From contig VYZB01000213.1 in the NCBI GenBank assembly GCA_013397455.1, positions 334,279 to 398,278 on the forward strand: 64,000 bases of DNA, read 5' to 3'. The position numbers and the translations under genes are program-made. Origin of the DNA: Crotophaga sulcirostris. Lineage: Eukaryota > Chordata > Aves > Cuculiformes > Crotophagidae. Below the pieces are notes generated by a model that was given only the letters and a program-made list of their open reading frames with translations, was not told the origin of the DNA and searched no databases. Below are positions 41,263 through 53,650 of the stretch, in pieces (the first letter of the stretch is position 1; each line of letters starts with the position of its first letter).

Positions 41263-41464
41263 CTTTTTCCAGGCCTCCCCAATAGATTCGTGCAAGCCAT
41301 AAGGAATTACCACCTGCAGGCCTTCACAAGTTCTGTACATCTGACGACATACAAAAATGAAAGCTCCTTTAACCATAGGCAAACTCTCAGATCCAGATAA
41401 AAGAGAAATGTCGTCATGAAGAAGTTTCTTTGTAAACTGAGCAATTACATGAACAGCTGTAGGC
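41263..41464 (-). CDS. TBC1D32: TBC1D32 coding exon 16
   Basis: The longest exon seen (202 bases), codons 581-648: [54 protein letters not shown]. Human has [35 protein letters not shown] and QVLIPYNLHELIAKAWKK. This is one of the most conserved blocks. Acceptor TTATTTCTAG, donor GTAAAT. Confidence 0.96.
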
Positions 41465-42216
41465 CTAGAAATAAAATCACACTTTTAAATTTCTGGTTTG
41501 TAGTCATTAATAAGCCTTGAAACAAATCTTATGACTAAACTTATTTAAATTTTTCTAGGGGAAAAGAAACTGTGGAAAGAAACGATAACCCATTATGAAG
41601 GCGTTCACTATATAACAACTTTAACACTAGTCAGAAGAAAAGAAATATACAGCAAATGATTTTACTTTGGCTACATTGCCTTTCATCCAGCCCACATAGC
41701 CATGAACTACACAGACCATATGTTTCACAGGAGTACAGTTGAGAAGTGTAACAAGACAATCATTTTAGCTTCTGCTTAATCAGCGTTAAAGATATCACTA
41801 CAAGGTAAAATTTGTCCTTGTTCTTCCTTTTTCCTACCCAGCATCTCGTCCTGAAGTCTTCTAGGCTTGCAATGCAAAGGACAACTCTTCCTCAAAAAAA
41901 TACTATCTGTTACTTCCAACCCTCCTTAAAAACATACAGAACTTCTGAGATTCCTCCACTTAGAAGACATACATTTTATACATTTCCATGACCTGCAGCT
42001 TACATATTTTAAAGGTTAGTCTCAATTTTACTGCCCTGTTTTAAGTTTTAGCATCATCTAACAAAATACTACCCATAGGATTACAGAGAACCTAACTTAG
42101 CTAGAGTGTTACTAATGTCAGCTTCTGATACAAGATCTGTCTCTACTAGATGTATTGAAAAGTGCTACATTAAATCTATTCTTTCAATAAATTAGGTTGA
42201 TTTTAAGTATTTATTC

Positions 42217-42235
42217 AACAAACAAACAAACAAAA
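42217..42235 (+). repeat. Short CAAA microsatellite
   Basis: Repeated ACAA/CAAA units in intron 15. No function implied. Confidence 0.7.
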
Positions 42236-42555
42236 ACAGAAAAGAGCAGCAATACTATGAATATCAAATGGAACTACATTCAGAGAAAAGAAAGCAGCCA
42301 CATGGATAAGAAAAACAAGTAAACCATGGAAATCTCCCCTAATAAGAGTACTTCTTTAAATTGTCATTTCATATGGTTAAATATGCCTCCCTAACACATT
42401 CGCTAAAACACTTACTACTTTACTTGATAATCAGATATTTTACTCCAAACATAAACGAAACATATCATGTTATAGATAAAAGATAAAATGAGTCTCATAA
42501 GGCTAATATAATTCTTGAAAGTACTCACTAATGCTATTCATTAATGCACTCTTAC

Positions 42556-42683
42556 CTATCTTCTGTGGTAGTTTTTTTATTTTCTCCATAAAGAAGACAA
42601 GAAAGACCATCATCTACAGCAGCAATCCTTGCCAAAATATCAGCTACATCAATTAAAGTGGTTTCAAGACAATTTACATACAC
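42556..42683 (-). CDS. TBC1D32: TBC1D32 coding exon 15
   Basis: Codons 539-580 plus two bases: VYVNCLETTLIDVADILARI, AAVDDGLSCLLYGENKKTTT and ED. Human has EATLIEIAEILAGMASVEPG and LSLLLYGEKNGKSTAE. Acceptor CATATAG, donor GTAAGA. It is separated from exon 14 by a 4.2-kb intron. Confidence 0.93.
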
Positions 42684-45600
42684 CTATATGGAAGAATGAA
42701 AAAAAAAGGGTTTGAGTCAATGTTTTTGTGAAAGTTGTTTATTCAAGTCTGGCTTATGTATGTAGAACCTGAAGGTCACTTTTCTGATGATTGCTTAATA
42801 GTTTAAATGAAATAAGTAAACAGCCTATGTTCAAATGCCATCACACAGAAATCTTCATCACAAATAGCAGTAATTTTCACTTTTAATGATTCTGGCAGAA
42901 GCTCAATGACTGCCCAGATATAAAGACCAGGCATTCTGAACTCTTTTTTTCCCTTTTCCCACACTCCTGATATCTAGGGGTATAAGAACAATACCTGAAT
43001 CAAGGTGAAAAACACGCTAACTCCCACATTGCTGCATATGCATTGGCAACTCTTTGGCTAGAAATGGAATTCTAATTCCCAAGATTTTCTGTGTCCACCT
43101 TACTTCTAGGCTGTGGTAGGCCGAAACCGCTTTGGAATAATGAAGAAAGTCTTCCCCACTGGAGACTGGAGCAAAGCAAAAGTCATCAGCCAATTCCTCA
43201 TTCACTTAAGAGCACTGTATAGGCACAACTAGGCTGTAATCAAGCAGACTTGAACACTAAACACTGCAATTCAGACTGTACCAAACAGTCTGGTACCATT
43301 ACTAATGAACATACTACCCGAATTAATGTTAAACTGATAACTGATCATTAATAAGTGAAGTCAATATTCCAAGAGCAGACAAGCAGAATATGGGTGCTCC
43401 ATGAAGAACCTGTCAGGGAACAGCAAGGGCAGGATGCTCTGCAAGGGATGAGAAGCCAGGAACTGAATGTGATAACAAGGCAGGTAGGGGTTGTGGCTTG
43501 CCATCAGATGGGTGGGCAGTCCCACCATATCCAAGCAAGGTGAGCAAACGAGGTCCAGTGATAGTAACTAGGTTCATCAAACAGTCCAGATCCCCTCCAC
43601 AGCAATAAGGTAGCTCCAAGGTTAAGTTAGAAAACCAAGTCAATGAGTCAGGGTCAGCTCCACATGAGGGTCAGACACAGCACACAATGATCACCATGCA
43701 ACTGGATCTATAGTTACAAAGCAGGTCTGAGGCACAGTGAGTGAAGAAGTCATGTCTGTGGGTCAGGGTTCAGATGAATGGGACACTAGGCTTCCATGCT
43801 GCTCCATATACTACTGGCAGGGAACAAGGACAAGAATCTCAAATTAAAAAACTGCGGAAGGCTGAGTGAGTCCACACTGAGACTTATTAGCAGAGTCATC
43901 GCTGCAGGGATCTCTGCTGAGGCTTCCTAGCAGAGATTTCTCAAACATCTCTCTTCAAGGTTGAACACTCACAGTATTATCTGTGCTGGCTGTGAGCCCA
44001 GGTTGCCAAGCCCAGGGGAGGGGAAGTAACGAGTAGATGTGTGGAGGGCTTAAAAGCAGACAGCAGCAGTAATTCTGCAGGACTTACGCAGTGGCCTAAA
44101 GGTGCTCACCAAAACTCTGTTCCAGTCCACATGCCTCAATAATTTGGTCATGATATAATCAGAGTATATTTCTCACTCAGTGATAGAGAAACACTTCCTA
44201 GGACTTATACACAAACTTACAAAGAAAAAGGACAGTTTTCAAAGTGAGAAGTCCTCTTTGGTAGCTTCCCCGGACCCACACCCAGGATCACAGAGTGGAG
44301 TCAACAGTGAGATGTGCTAGTGGGGATTATTGTTCTCAGTAACACTGGTTAAATATCTAGTAGGTCAGGATGTCGAACAAAGCACCAGTCTCCTGAAGTT
44401 GAAGTTCACTGCTTAAATATTTTCCTCTCTTCTTTTATTCATCAAGGACAGCTGGACTCAGAAGCTAAATTATTTTTTAAATGCTATGCAATCCAGCTCC
44501 TGTTCCTTCTCTTACAGATAGCTCTGTATTTAATATAGTGTTCAGAAGAGAAATAAATAATCTTCTTACTTCAAAATGTAAGGAATTACTATTCCTACTA
44601 ATGCCAGTGGTCAAAACCCATGTGAAAAACATCATTTTGACGTCGGGTTTTTTTGGTTAAAATTTTCAGTGATACACAGGGTTAAAAATCTCTTCAAACT
44701 TTTAATTTTGTGTCACTGGATATCATTGTTCAGGATTCTAAGAAAGGAACATAATGTGCTGTCACTGTTTCTTCAAGAATGTTATTTCCTATGCAACACC
44801 AAGAAAACCCCCAAACATGGTACTTGGTTTATTTAAAATGTGAATGCAATGTTCTGCACCAGCTATGCTTCAGTAGCAACTCAAGAGGCTGCAGAGCCCA
44901 AAAGGCTAATACTGCTGCCGACAAACTGATCCTTCTGACAACTCCTGCTTACAGGCATTGAGTTTCTCCTCCTCTCTCCACTATGGATACACAATACTAC
45001 GCTGTCTAAAAGGCAAGTAAGCCTTGCACTTAACTGAGTGTATTCAAAGCTCAAACGTAAAATAATAGCATTCTTTTTACTCATTAGGCCCACCATACAA
45101 CCAAGGAGATCCATGTGCAGCTCCAGAGCTATCCCACTCCCCAGCCTCAACTGAAGAAAGATGTGTGCATGGCCATAGCCTTCCTTTTGAGATAGGGTTG
45201 TCTCAGTATTAGAGTACAGCATTAGGATTCCTGGGTGTCTGAAAAGTGCCAGTGGTTTAGTTGGAAGCAAAACCAGTTCAAATTCTCGTAAAAGACACTC
45301 TGACTTGGTCTACCTTTTCTAATTATTGGTTTGCCAGATGCAATACAAAACAATTTGCATCTATATTAGAACAAATATGACATATTCCAGATTAACAACA
45401 CATAAGCAACCTACTACAGTTATTGTGCATTAAATATTCCCAAACATGACCTTTTTTCTTTTGTTAAACAGAGCAGTTACAAAGTCACAGGAGGATTTAC
45501 AATTTGTTAGGGATTGAGCTATCTATGAGAGACAGCTGAGCATGGCAGAAAAAAAAAAGGAAGAACTATTAAACATTGAGATAATTTATTTTTTAACTAC

Positions 45601-46880
45601 TAATGTATAATAAAATAATATAATTGTATATGCCACGTGAATACCATGAGACCATAATGATTGCCCGTGGGATTACACAGAGCTCCATCACAGCAAGTCA
45701 ATGAAGTATTGCCTTAGTACTGATTTTAAATTTGACCATCAGTGTTTGAAGAATATGCAACTTCAGTCATTTTTTGTACTTCAAAAATCCACACTAAATT
45801 TTTGCAGTGTAGTCAAACCAAGATAATTTCAAGTGTTAATCTTGCAAAAGCATCCACAGATAGCCTTATGATCAAATGTATAAGTAATGCTATTGTACTC
45901 AGTACAGATACCCAAAGAGTTAAATTACTGACATGTTCAAGTTTTTGCAGGATTATGATTTTAATCTCTACTTTAAATATTTATTTGGAAACCGATTGTT
46001 TATACTTTTGAAATACCATCGGAATATTTTTATGTAGGTAAACTTATTTTCAAGAACTAATATGAAGAATCTTTTCTGAAAAATAAACAAACTGCACTGA
46101 AAAAAAAATCAGAAAGATACTGAAAAAATCCACTTTAAGAACCTAGAAGAGGTATTTAAACTAGAAACTCAGATTTCCTTTGCAAGCATGAGTCTCAGGA
46201 AGTAAATTCAAAACTTCTTAGCCATTGATTTCTCCCAAAGTCTCTTTATCTAAGACAGCTCAGGCTCCTCCATGGGCATTTCAGTTCCTTAGCCTCTCTA
46301 TCTTGATACTTACACCTAGATCAATTAAATCACCTCAATCCAAACAAAAACAATAGGACAGCTGAAACTATAACTAGACTTTCAAGTACCTAGCGATAAA
46401 TAATATCTCCCAAGATTTTTTAAACTTTTATAGAAATATTTTTTAAAAAAAACAAACCCTACATATTACATATTTCACCTATACTAATTGAGAACACTTA
46501 ACTTCAAGTTGCCAGCTGAATTTAGAAAGGGATAAAAGTAGGTTGCCTTTTAAATAGCAGATAGAGCAAATAAGTATCCAAGAATATCCGAAAGACACAC
46601 AAGAACCTTGTAAGAGAAAAACATTTAAGTGATGTGATTTTCCTAAGGGAACAGTCTCACTAAAGCACATTTTTTCCTACTATTCACAAGATTTCAACAA
46701 AACCAAGTTTGTCAGACCAACCCATAATGACAGCCTATGCTATTTAAGGCATAGTATAATAGTTAATGTAGAAAATATTACAGAAGTTATCATATGACTA
46801 AATAAATCTACATAGAAAAAAAACCAGAAAAAATATAATATCCTATAGATTTAAAAATTATTTGGAAGATTACTACAAAC
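42684..46880 (-). other. TBC1D32 intron 14 (4.2 kb)
   Basis: Contains an unassigned GC-richer block at about 43340-44115. The rest is AT-rich. An open frame of 129 codons at 44881-45270 on the minus strand lies here but shows no family likeness. Confidence 0.75.
43340..44115. repeat. Unassigned GC-richer block, possible old interspersed repeat
   Basis: Base composition is visibly richer in G and C than the surrounding intron. It carries recurring CAGG/AGGTC-type words, no long open frame, and an AT-rich boundary on each side. It could be a decayed LTR or other repeat, or a non-coding conserved segment. I cannot name it. Confidence 0.35.
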
Positions 46881-47023
46881 CTCTGTGCCACTCAGTAAAC
46901 TTTGAACAGGATGAAGTAGGGCATCTATCACTGCATTCATATATAACCATTCAGCAGCACATCCCGTTTGATCACAAATAACTTGCAGAATCTCCATAAC
47001 AAGGCTGGCTGGAGAATAATTGT
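46881..47023 (-). CDS. TBC1D32: TBC1D32 coding exon 14
   Basis: Codons 491-538: DNYSPASLVMEILQVICDQT, GCAAEWLYMNAVIDALLHPV and QSLLSGTE. Human has DPASLVTDVLHTLCTSKECA and LLHPIHSFLSGT. Acceptor GTTCACCAG. The donor GTTTGT departs from the usual GTRAGT but keeps the obligate GT. Confidence 0.92.
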
Positions 47024-47278
47024 CTGGTGAACACAAGAAGTATATTTACAGGTTATATATTTATATAGTTTACATTTTAACTTTCACAAACGTAGCTTAT
47101 GGAGATACTTCTCAACTTTAACCTTGTTGAGCACAGGGAGGGAAGAAGGAAAGGTAAGAGAAGAAGCGAAGAGAAAAATCTGCACAAATAACAGACGCAA
47201 ATTAAAAATCGCAAAAGAAGTTGCCACATGATGTATTATAATTATGTATATTGCCACATACTAAAACCAAACATTTAC

Positions 47279-47371
47279 CTGTGTGCACTGCCAAAGCTGC
47301 TTTTGGGTAACTTGGAGAGTAATAAATAAGCTGAGTAAATAATACCAACACATCAGTTATGGATACAATAT
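47279..47371 (-). CDS. TBC1D32: TBC1D32 coding exon 13
   Basis: Finishes codon 460 and runs to one base past codon 490: DIVSITDVLVLFTQLIYYSP then SYPKAALAVHT. Human has EMVTLTDLLVLLIQVVYYLP then QHPLMTDS. Hydrophobic helical segment. Acceptor TTTAATAG, donor GTAAAT. Confidence 0.92.
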
Positions 47372-48753
47372 CTATTAAAAAAAAAAGAGAGAGGGAAAAG
47401 GAAATTATTTTGCAAATTAAAGTGTGCCTTTAATTTTACAAATAAAATAGATTTTTTTTAAATATATATAAACAATGCTTTGATTTATTGACAAAATCCA
47501 TATACTTACAACTGAAAAAGCAAAGGACATGCATGTCCCTGGGACTCTACCAAGATATTTCATGATCAACTTATCAAGCTTGATATTGTTCCCAATTTAG
47601 CCAATTGCAATTTTATCATGTCTTTCATTGAAAAAAATGGCAGCCAAAGTTTGAGAATGCTGAATACAGACAGTTATAGTAAAAAGTATTATCTTGCTAT
47701 TAGGTTAAGTGAAACAACGGGAAAAAAGACAAGCTGTCAGACAACTCTCAGGTCTGAAACAAAACCAAAAAACACGTAGCCAAATGGAGGTTCGAAACTA
47801 CTGCTCCAAGCTTCATGTAATTATGTTAATAAATCAGACAATTTGCGATGAAAGGGTTGGTATCTATGAAGCTAAGAAGGACACTATTAAGAAGACATAT
47901 GGTGATATTTCTACTTTTGTAGGGGAGGGAAAAAAGCAGCCATCGCCAATGGATCACTGCCTGAACACTGTTATACACATAATCCATAAATGACAAAATC
48001 ACTTGATGCGTAGAAGTTTCTTCCTCACAACTGCTCTGCTTGGATTTAAGTCCTGATCCTCAAACCAGAGGGGCAAAATACTTTCAAAAGAAAATTCTCA
48101 GAATTAGTATCGAGCAATGTTTTGAATTCTACACTGAGTTAATAGAGATATTAATACAATGGAATACTGCAATTGTTCACAATCACTTGCATTTGAGAAT
48201 CCTGCACAATGTATCACCATACGCAGATTTCTCTGGATGTCCAATGGCTTTTCCATCTCGTACCCTCTGTCCTTATTAACACCTCTGTTCCACAGGTACC
48301 GACCTTTTCCTCTACCATTGTTTTACCTTAATTATATTAACACGTTAAGCTCAGAGCAATTGTTTTCAATTTGCAATTCGCTTGAAATACTGATTTTGTT
48401 TCATACCTGAAAAACAGTTTTGGTCCCTGGATATGTCTCTCTTCCAAACAAACATATGAATTGGTTTGACAAAAGATATTACTCATACCTAGAAAGACAG
48501 AATTACTTACAAGCTGATCCAGCTCTCCTTCAACATGAAATTAATACATTAGACATAAGGATAGAAAAGAAGTATTCAATCACATACACCAAAGATTAAA
48601 AAACTGTGTTCACGATCAGAATTACTTATGCCATCTTCTAAGAAAGATTCTCAGAGATGGAATTGCTGAACAGAGTCCTATAATGTCCACAACACTGCAG
48701 TGGAAACATACAGCAAGTATGGATAGTTCCATTTTCCTCAGCCTTTCTCTTAC

Positions 48754-48891
48754 CTTTTTTATTTTTCATCTGTACTGGAAAGAGATTTTGGCCTTGCTTA
48801 TAGATCAGCAATCTTCCTAAAAGGCATAGTGAATGAACAAAATAGGCGTACTGCAGTTCTGGTCCAGTGTAAAAATAGTTCTGCTTATCAC
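48754..48891 (-). CDS. TBC1D32: TBC1D32 coding exon 12
   Basis: Codons 414-459 plus one base: [20 protein letters not shown], then [20 protein letters not shown] and QMKNKK. Human has GYYTEQELQYVYFIHSLSML and GRLLIYTKGRKLFPVKLKTR. Acceptor TTTTTGAAG, donor GTAAGA. Confidence 0.93.
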
Positions 48892-49160
48892 CTTCAAAAA
48901 TAAAACCAAAAAATTAGAACTTGACTCTTACAGTTTACTCTACAGCACTTAGCTACAACCTGCAATGTATGTGGATCATTTTGTATATAACGACAGACAG
49001 CTTAAGTAACTAACCACTGCTACTAGCATTCTCTCAAAAGATAGACATCCAGTATTTTGGGAAGAATAGATAGAATGCCTTCCTCTTGATGTAGCAGGCT
49101 CAAAGACCTAGAGAATGTGAATGAATGTGCACATAAAACAAAACATGCAAAGATACTCAC

Positions 49161-49260
49161 TACAGTGCTGCTGGGAGTAGTCATTGACTCTCAAATTTTT
49201 ATTAACAGTTGCCTTGCAAAATTGAAAATAATCAAGGCACTGCTGGATAGCTGCATTAAT
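49161..49260 (-). CDS. TBC1D32: TBC1D32 coding exon 11
   Basis: Codons 381-413 plus one base: INAAIQQCLDYFQFCKAT, then VNKNLRVNDYSQQHC. The first half matches human VETAVQQCIHFFELCKAK. The second half has no clear counterpart and is a rapidly evolving linker. Acceptor TTTTTTCCACAG, donor GTGAGT. Confidence 0.9.
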
Positions 49261-50716
49261 CTGTGGAAAAAAAAAAGCACAAAGTACATTACAATAAAGT
49301 CATTCTTTCTAGTATCCAAATACTGTCCTTTAACACAAGAACTAAATATCCACTTGATTGCAATTACGTCATAAGAACCAAATATCCATGTCATGTTTCA
49401 GTGCTTTGAATGGGTTAAAGAAAAGGAAGCAAAATTTTAAAGGGCTATTAAAACACATTACCATTATTATTACACTATCACACTAGTGGCTTTACGAGCA
49501 TTAAAACAACCTATGAAAAAGAGTAGAGAGAACATGGAAGTATTTTGAGAAATTAATGGCAATCTATGACTGCCATATTGTCCTTATAATGGAAGATTTC
49601 CATTATCCACTTGTGAAAAACTCTGTCTTGAATACACGTACTAAACTATAAGTTTGGTTGTTGAGTGCCGTCAGTGCTATTACTTTTATTTGCAGAAGTG
49701 TTGTATCATTATCATAGCATTATCATCTAAGCAATGTATATAAAAGTTTAAAAATTATTAGCATGGATTTAGAAATGAATCGCAAATACAGTACATGAAC
49801 AAAGAAGCACATTTGGGTTTATTACAGTTTGGAGCTGCTAAGATTTACTCACAATTTTAAGTAAAATATACAGACGTGTAATAAAAAAAAATACTTAGTC
49901 AGATGTTTATGCCTATGTTAGATTAGACTATCCTGCTTATGGACTTCCTATTATCAACTTTTTATTGTATGCAATATGCTTTATTCTATGCTCTGTTCTA
50001 TGCACACAGATAAACCAGACAGATGTCTTTTATAGTTGTCCGTATCCTCATCTCCCATTGTAAGGTTTTATCAGTCACATATATTTTACATTACATTTCA
50101 TTTGTATTACAAGATTTTACAAAGATCTGTCTATATGAATGGATCTCAGATCTATATTGGTCTTACCAAAAGCAATGAAAGCCCACCCCAATGAAGAAAT
50201 CTGTCCATGGAGAATATGTGATGGGATTAAAACCACCATTACTAAAGATGTTTTCCCAGTCTGACTTATTTTTTTGACACTTTGGATCCTTAATGCTTCA
50301 TATCACAACTTAAAACAACACTATGGTGGTTTTCTAGTCTCTTTCCAGTAAAAAACCAAATTCATTATAAAGCTTTTATGATATTTTTTCATGCACCATT
50401 TGCTATTTTTATACATTGTCAGAAATATGAATACAGCATAAGGAACTAATAAATAATAATTCTAATTAAACATCTGCTGTAACACATCCAAATTTCCCCT
50501 TACTGAGAACTGGTCACATACCCTTCTTTGCATTTAACCATGAGTCATTTAAGTAAAGATAATTTGAAAAAAAAAATAAAATCAAGAAGGTCCATCTAGC
50601 TAAATAACATGGAACAGCTCGGACAAAAGAGGAAAAAAATGAAAAAAAAAATGCTCAAGCCACAATGTGCAAAGCAAGAACAAGTTCCAAGTAAATTTGC
50701 CTTGGGAAATACTTAC

Positions 50717-50776
50717 CAAAGATTTATATTTCTTTTCCAAAAGTCTAAATAGCACTGTTCTGCTGTAATGTGCATG
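50717..50776 (-). CDS. TBC1D32: TBC1D32 coding exon 10
   Basis: Sixty bases, codons 361-380, phase 0 at both ends: HAHYSRTVLFRLLEKKYKSL, against human HAYYSRTVVLRLLEKKYKSL. This is the smallest exon seen. Acceptor CATTTTAG, donor GTAAGT. Confidence 0.94.
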
Positions 50777-51503
50777 CTAAAATGACAAAAAAAGACCTAA
50801 TGTCAACTTCAAACATGCAAGTTATTTAGGTTTTTTTAATTAAAAAGTAGAAATTATTTCTGATTCTGTTCTATTAGGGATCCTATTCAATGTATTGAAC
50901 TCCAGCTTGTGTAAACTAGTATTATACTCAACTGAGCCTTTTGTTTGCAGTACATTTAAGATCACAAAAAAAATGTAATTAGAAAAATGTGTAAAAGAAT
51001 ATGCAATTAAGCAGAAGAGGAGTAATTATGCTGAAATGTTAGACCATGTGTTTTGACATTGCCATGTAAATCCTAAATCACATGTTTATACATGTCAGGA
51101 TGCAAAAAGGTCTAATATTCACTAGAGGGTAGCAAGTTGTGTCCAGTATATCATATATATAATTGTACTTCCATGCTCATCACTTCATCCTGAAAAATAT
51201 TTGCATCTTTTGATAGATGTCATACAATTATGACAAAGGGACTGAAGTTCTGAAGTGCAGCAAGTTCTCAGAAATTTTACGAAAAATAGTAACTGAATAG
51301 AAATGGAGGGAGAGAGCAGTGTTAAAGGGCAAAGGACATAAATGTCTAAAAAAAACCCCAGACTTCCTTAAGTACAGCACTCATTATAGGTTGTTATCAG
51401 GTCACAATAGGTCTGTGATAATAACAGTCATAAATCAAATTTTTCAAAATATGTCACACATGAACAAGTTATGGGTCATTGTATTGGGGCTTTTTTTGCT
51501 TAC

Positions 51504-51648
51504 CGTCCACTTTTTAAACCATTCTGCTTTGATGTCTAGCAAAGCCAGTAAGTAGACTGGACTCAAAAAATCTGGAGAAGCAGGATGATTAGGCTCATGC
51601 TTTACTGACAAAAGGGATAAAGTACTCTCCATTACTTCTTCCATGTAC
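51504..51648 (-). CDS. TBC1D32: TBC1D32 coding exon 9
   Basis: Codons 312-360: KYMEEVMESTLSLLSVKHEP, a variable spacer (NHPASPDFLS), then PVYLLALLDIKAEWFKKWT. Human has KYMEEIVESTLSLLSVKREH and PVYFFALVDIKALWFKKW. The acceptor is CATAAG|G, with a weak polypyrimidine tract; donor GTAAGC. Confidence 0.95.
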
Positions 51649-52146
51649 CTTATGACACAAATAGGAAAAAATTAACAGAAAATTAAATCACTTAAATCTC
51701 TCCACCAGTAATATTCAGGAATAATTTTTGGTAAAACCTCATTGTTCAGATAAATCATGAATATGAACAAAGATATCTTTAAATTGATCTCATAAGGGTA
51801 TTAATTCTTTGTATTACCATGTATGAAACTAAAAACAACATACGTGAGTATTGTCCTACATGATTCCAAATTTTACTACACTTATTACTTTGTAAAACAG
51901 CAAAATTATTTTTGTTAAAAAGCACTTAGAACACTTCAAAAGTAAACAGCTTAATATGACCCAGGACTACTCCTATGCAACTTCCTTATTCCACTTTTCC
52001 CACCCTCTGTTTATAATTCCCCCCTTATCACTGACCAGTCTTCTGTGCATCCTGTAATCAACCTTTTGCTAAAATTATATGCATCTAATTATACCTCAAA
52101 AATTCTTAAATTAAGAAACAGTGACAGGTTTTTGAATGCAACATAC

Positions 52147-52208
52147 TTTTCTGGATGACGAATCCAGGAAGAGGGAGCTTCCTTTTGGTACTCATTTAAA
52201 AGACGGAC
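52147..52208 (-). CDS. TBC1D32: TBC1D32 coding exon 8
   Basis: Codons 292-311 plus two bases: [20 protein letters not shown] then a split Lys codon. Human has [21 protein letters not shown]. Acceptor TTTTCAG, donor GTATGT. Confidence 0.94.
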
Positions 52209-52290
52209 CTGAAAACATAATTATTGAAATAAAAAAATAATGCATGATGTTTCAGTAATGACAAAAAAGGTACAGAAAGTTCATTTATAC

Positions 52291-52391
52291 CTTTTTAAGT
52301 AAACGATTTACATCTGTGTTAGATACATCCAGACCAGCTGAAATATGAAGTGAATATTCTCCAGAAAGAAAGTACAACTCCAAGTGTCTTG
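52291..52391 (-). CDS. TBC1D32: TBC1D32 coding exon 7
   Basis: Codons 258-291: ARHLELYFLSGEYSLHISAG, then LDVSNTDVNRLLKK, matching human KHLELYFLSRENHIPVLSTG and ITNPNVTRLLKK. Acceptor TTTTTTAG, donor GTATAA. The next intron is 82 bases, one of the shortest in the gene. Confidence 0.94.
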
Positions 52392-52522
52392 CTAAAAAAG
52401 AAAAATAAAAAAAACACAGCTCATACCCGTGACAACAGTAGCAAAACAGCTTCATTATAACATTTATCTAATTTTCAGGAAGGATATATCATGAAGTCTT
52501 AAATGTAATTAAATACACATAC

Positions 52523-52601
52523 CTAAACTTGTATAGACTTCTCTTGTCATATTAAACGGAGAAGAAGAAAAGGCTTTTGCATAGAACCTAAGAATTTTCT
52601 C
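52523..52601 (-). CDS. TBC1D32: TBC1D32 coding exon 6
   Basis: Codons 232-257 plus one base: EKILRFYAKAFSSSPFNMTR then EVYTSL. Human has DKILKFYAKTFTSSPFKTTR then EIYLSL. Acceptor CTTTAG, donor GTATGT. The intron to exon 7 is only 131 bases. Confidence 0.94.
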
Positions 52602-53524
52602 CTAAAGGAGAGAAAGCAAGCAAGAGTCATTTAACTGTGTATTATTATTGTACAATAATCAATATGTAGGACCACTATTCTTAATATTACATATTGCTCA
52701 CATATCCCTATAGCTGTGAAGCATATTTCATAAAAATATATAGTTTTGGGACAATAGAAACAACAACCTGAAGGAAATTTTACTGAGATACTTTAACCGA
52801 CAGCACCAATGTAGAACCTCACTGAGATACAAAGATGCAGATCAGGGAATATCACTGTACCTTCCATTAACATTAATGTTTTTATGTTATTAAATGTACC
52901 AATGACTTGTAACTAGTACTGTTTAAAAAAATACTGTAAAACTTCTAAGACGAAGGAGAAATACATGACAGCAACTGGGGAAATTTCCATATTGATTCGA
53001 TAACCATTTTAAAATTCAAAGAAAAATAAAAATAGGTTTAATTGTCATAATAAATAATCTTTTAGTTTAAATAGTTTAAACAGTTTAAATAGCTGCCATA
53101 TTTCTTCCTCATCAGTGTCTGTATAATATTATTATGTACCATTTTCTCATCATCACAAGTATATACCTGACATAAATAGGAAATATTAACATGATGTGTT
53201 TTACAGAAGAGTTTTGTCAATTTTTTTAAGTCTTTTTGCTAAAAGACATTCAAACCTCTTCAATGCCATTAAAGATACATAAATGAGTAAATGAATACTA
53301 CAATCTCTAAAAATCCTATTGAAATCCTGCTGCAAACCTTCAAATCAAGACCTACTGGAATCATACAGTTCTTTTACTTCAAAAGTTTATCTGATACATA
53401 CAGAAGTAATAAAAAGCCTTGGGACCCTGCTGGACTACTCATAAGAAATACGTCAATTCCTATTCCTCTTCAAGACACTACTAAGACTACACATCTGATA
53501 ACTAAATACAGACTATTAGCTTAC

Positions 53525-53650
53525 ACTGAATGTTGCATCAGGATCTGACAGAGACATCGTTAGATGCTTACGCAGACTTGGCCAACTCTCAGAGTTCAGT
53601 ATATCAGAGGGAGGGACAAAGCACAGTGTCTGCAATGCTTCTTGGCGAAC
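53525..53650 (-). CDS. TBC1D32: TBC1D32 coding exon 5
   Basis: Codons 190-231, phase 0 at both ends: [20 protein letters not shown], then [18 protein letters not shown] and ATFS. It matches human REALETLCSAPPSDVLN and NLTVALSDSDPTLS. The Leu/Ala periodicity suits an armadillo- or HEAT-like helical repeat, which is an inference from spacing only. Acceptor CTTCAG, donor GTAAGC. Confidence 0.94.

Noticed and set aside
44881..45270. Minus-strand open frame of 129 codons in intron 14
   Set aside because: No recognisable domain, low-complexity composition, no splice or promoter context, and it sits inside an intron of a well-supported gene. Chance length in this somewhat GC-richer stretch.
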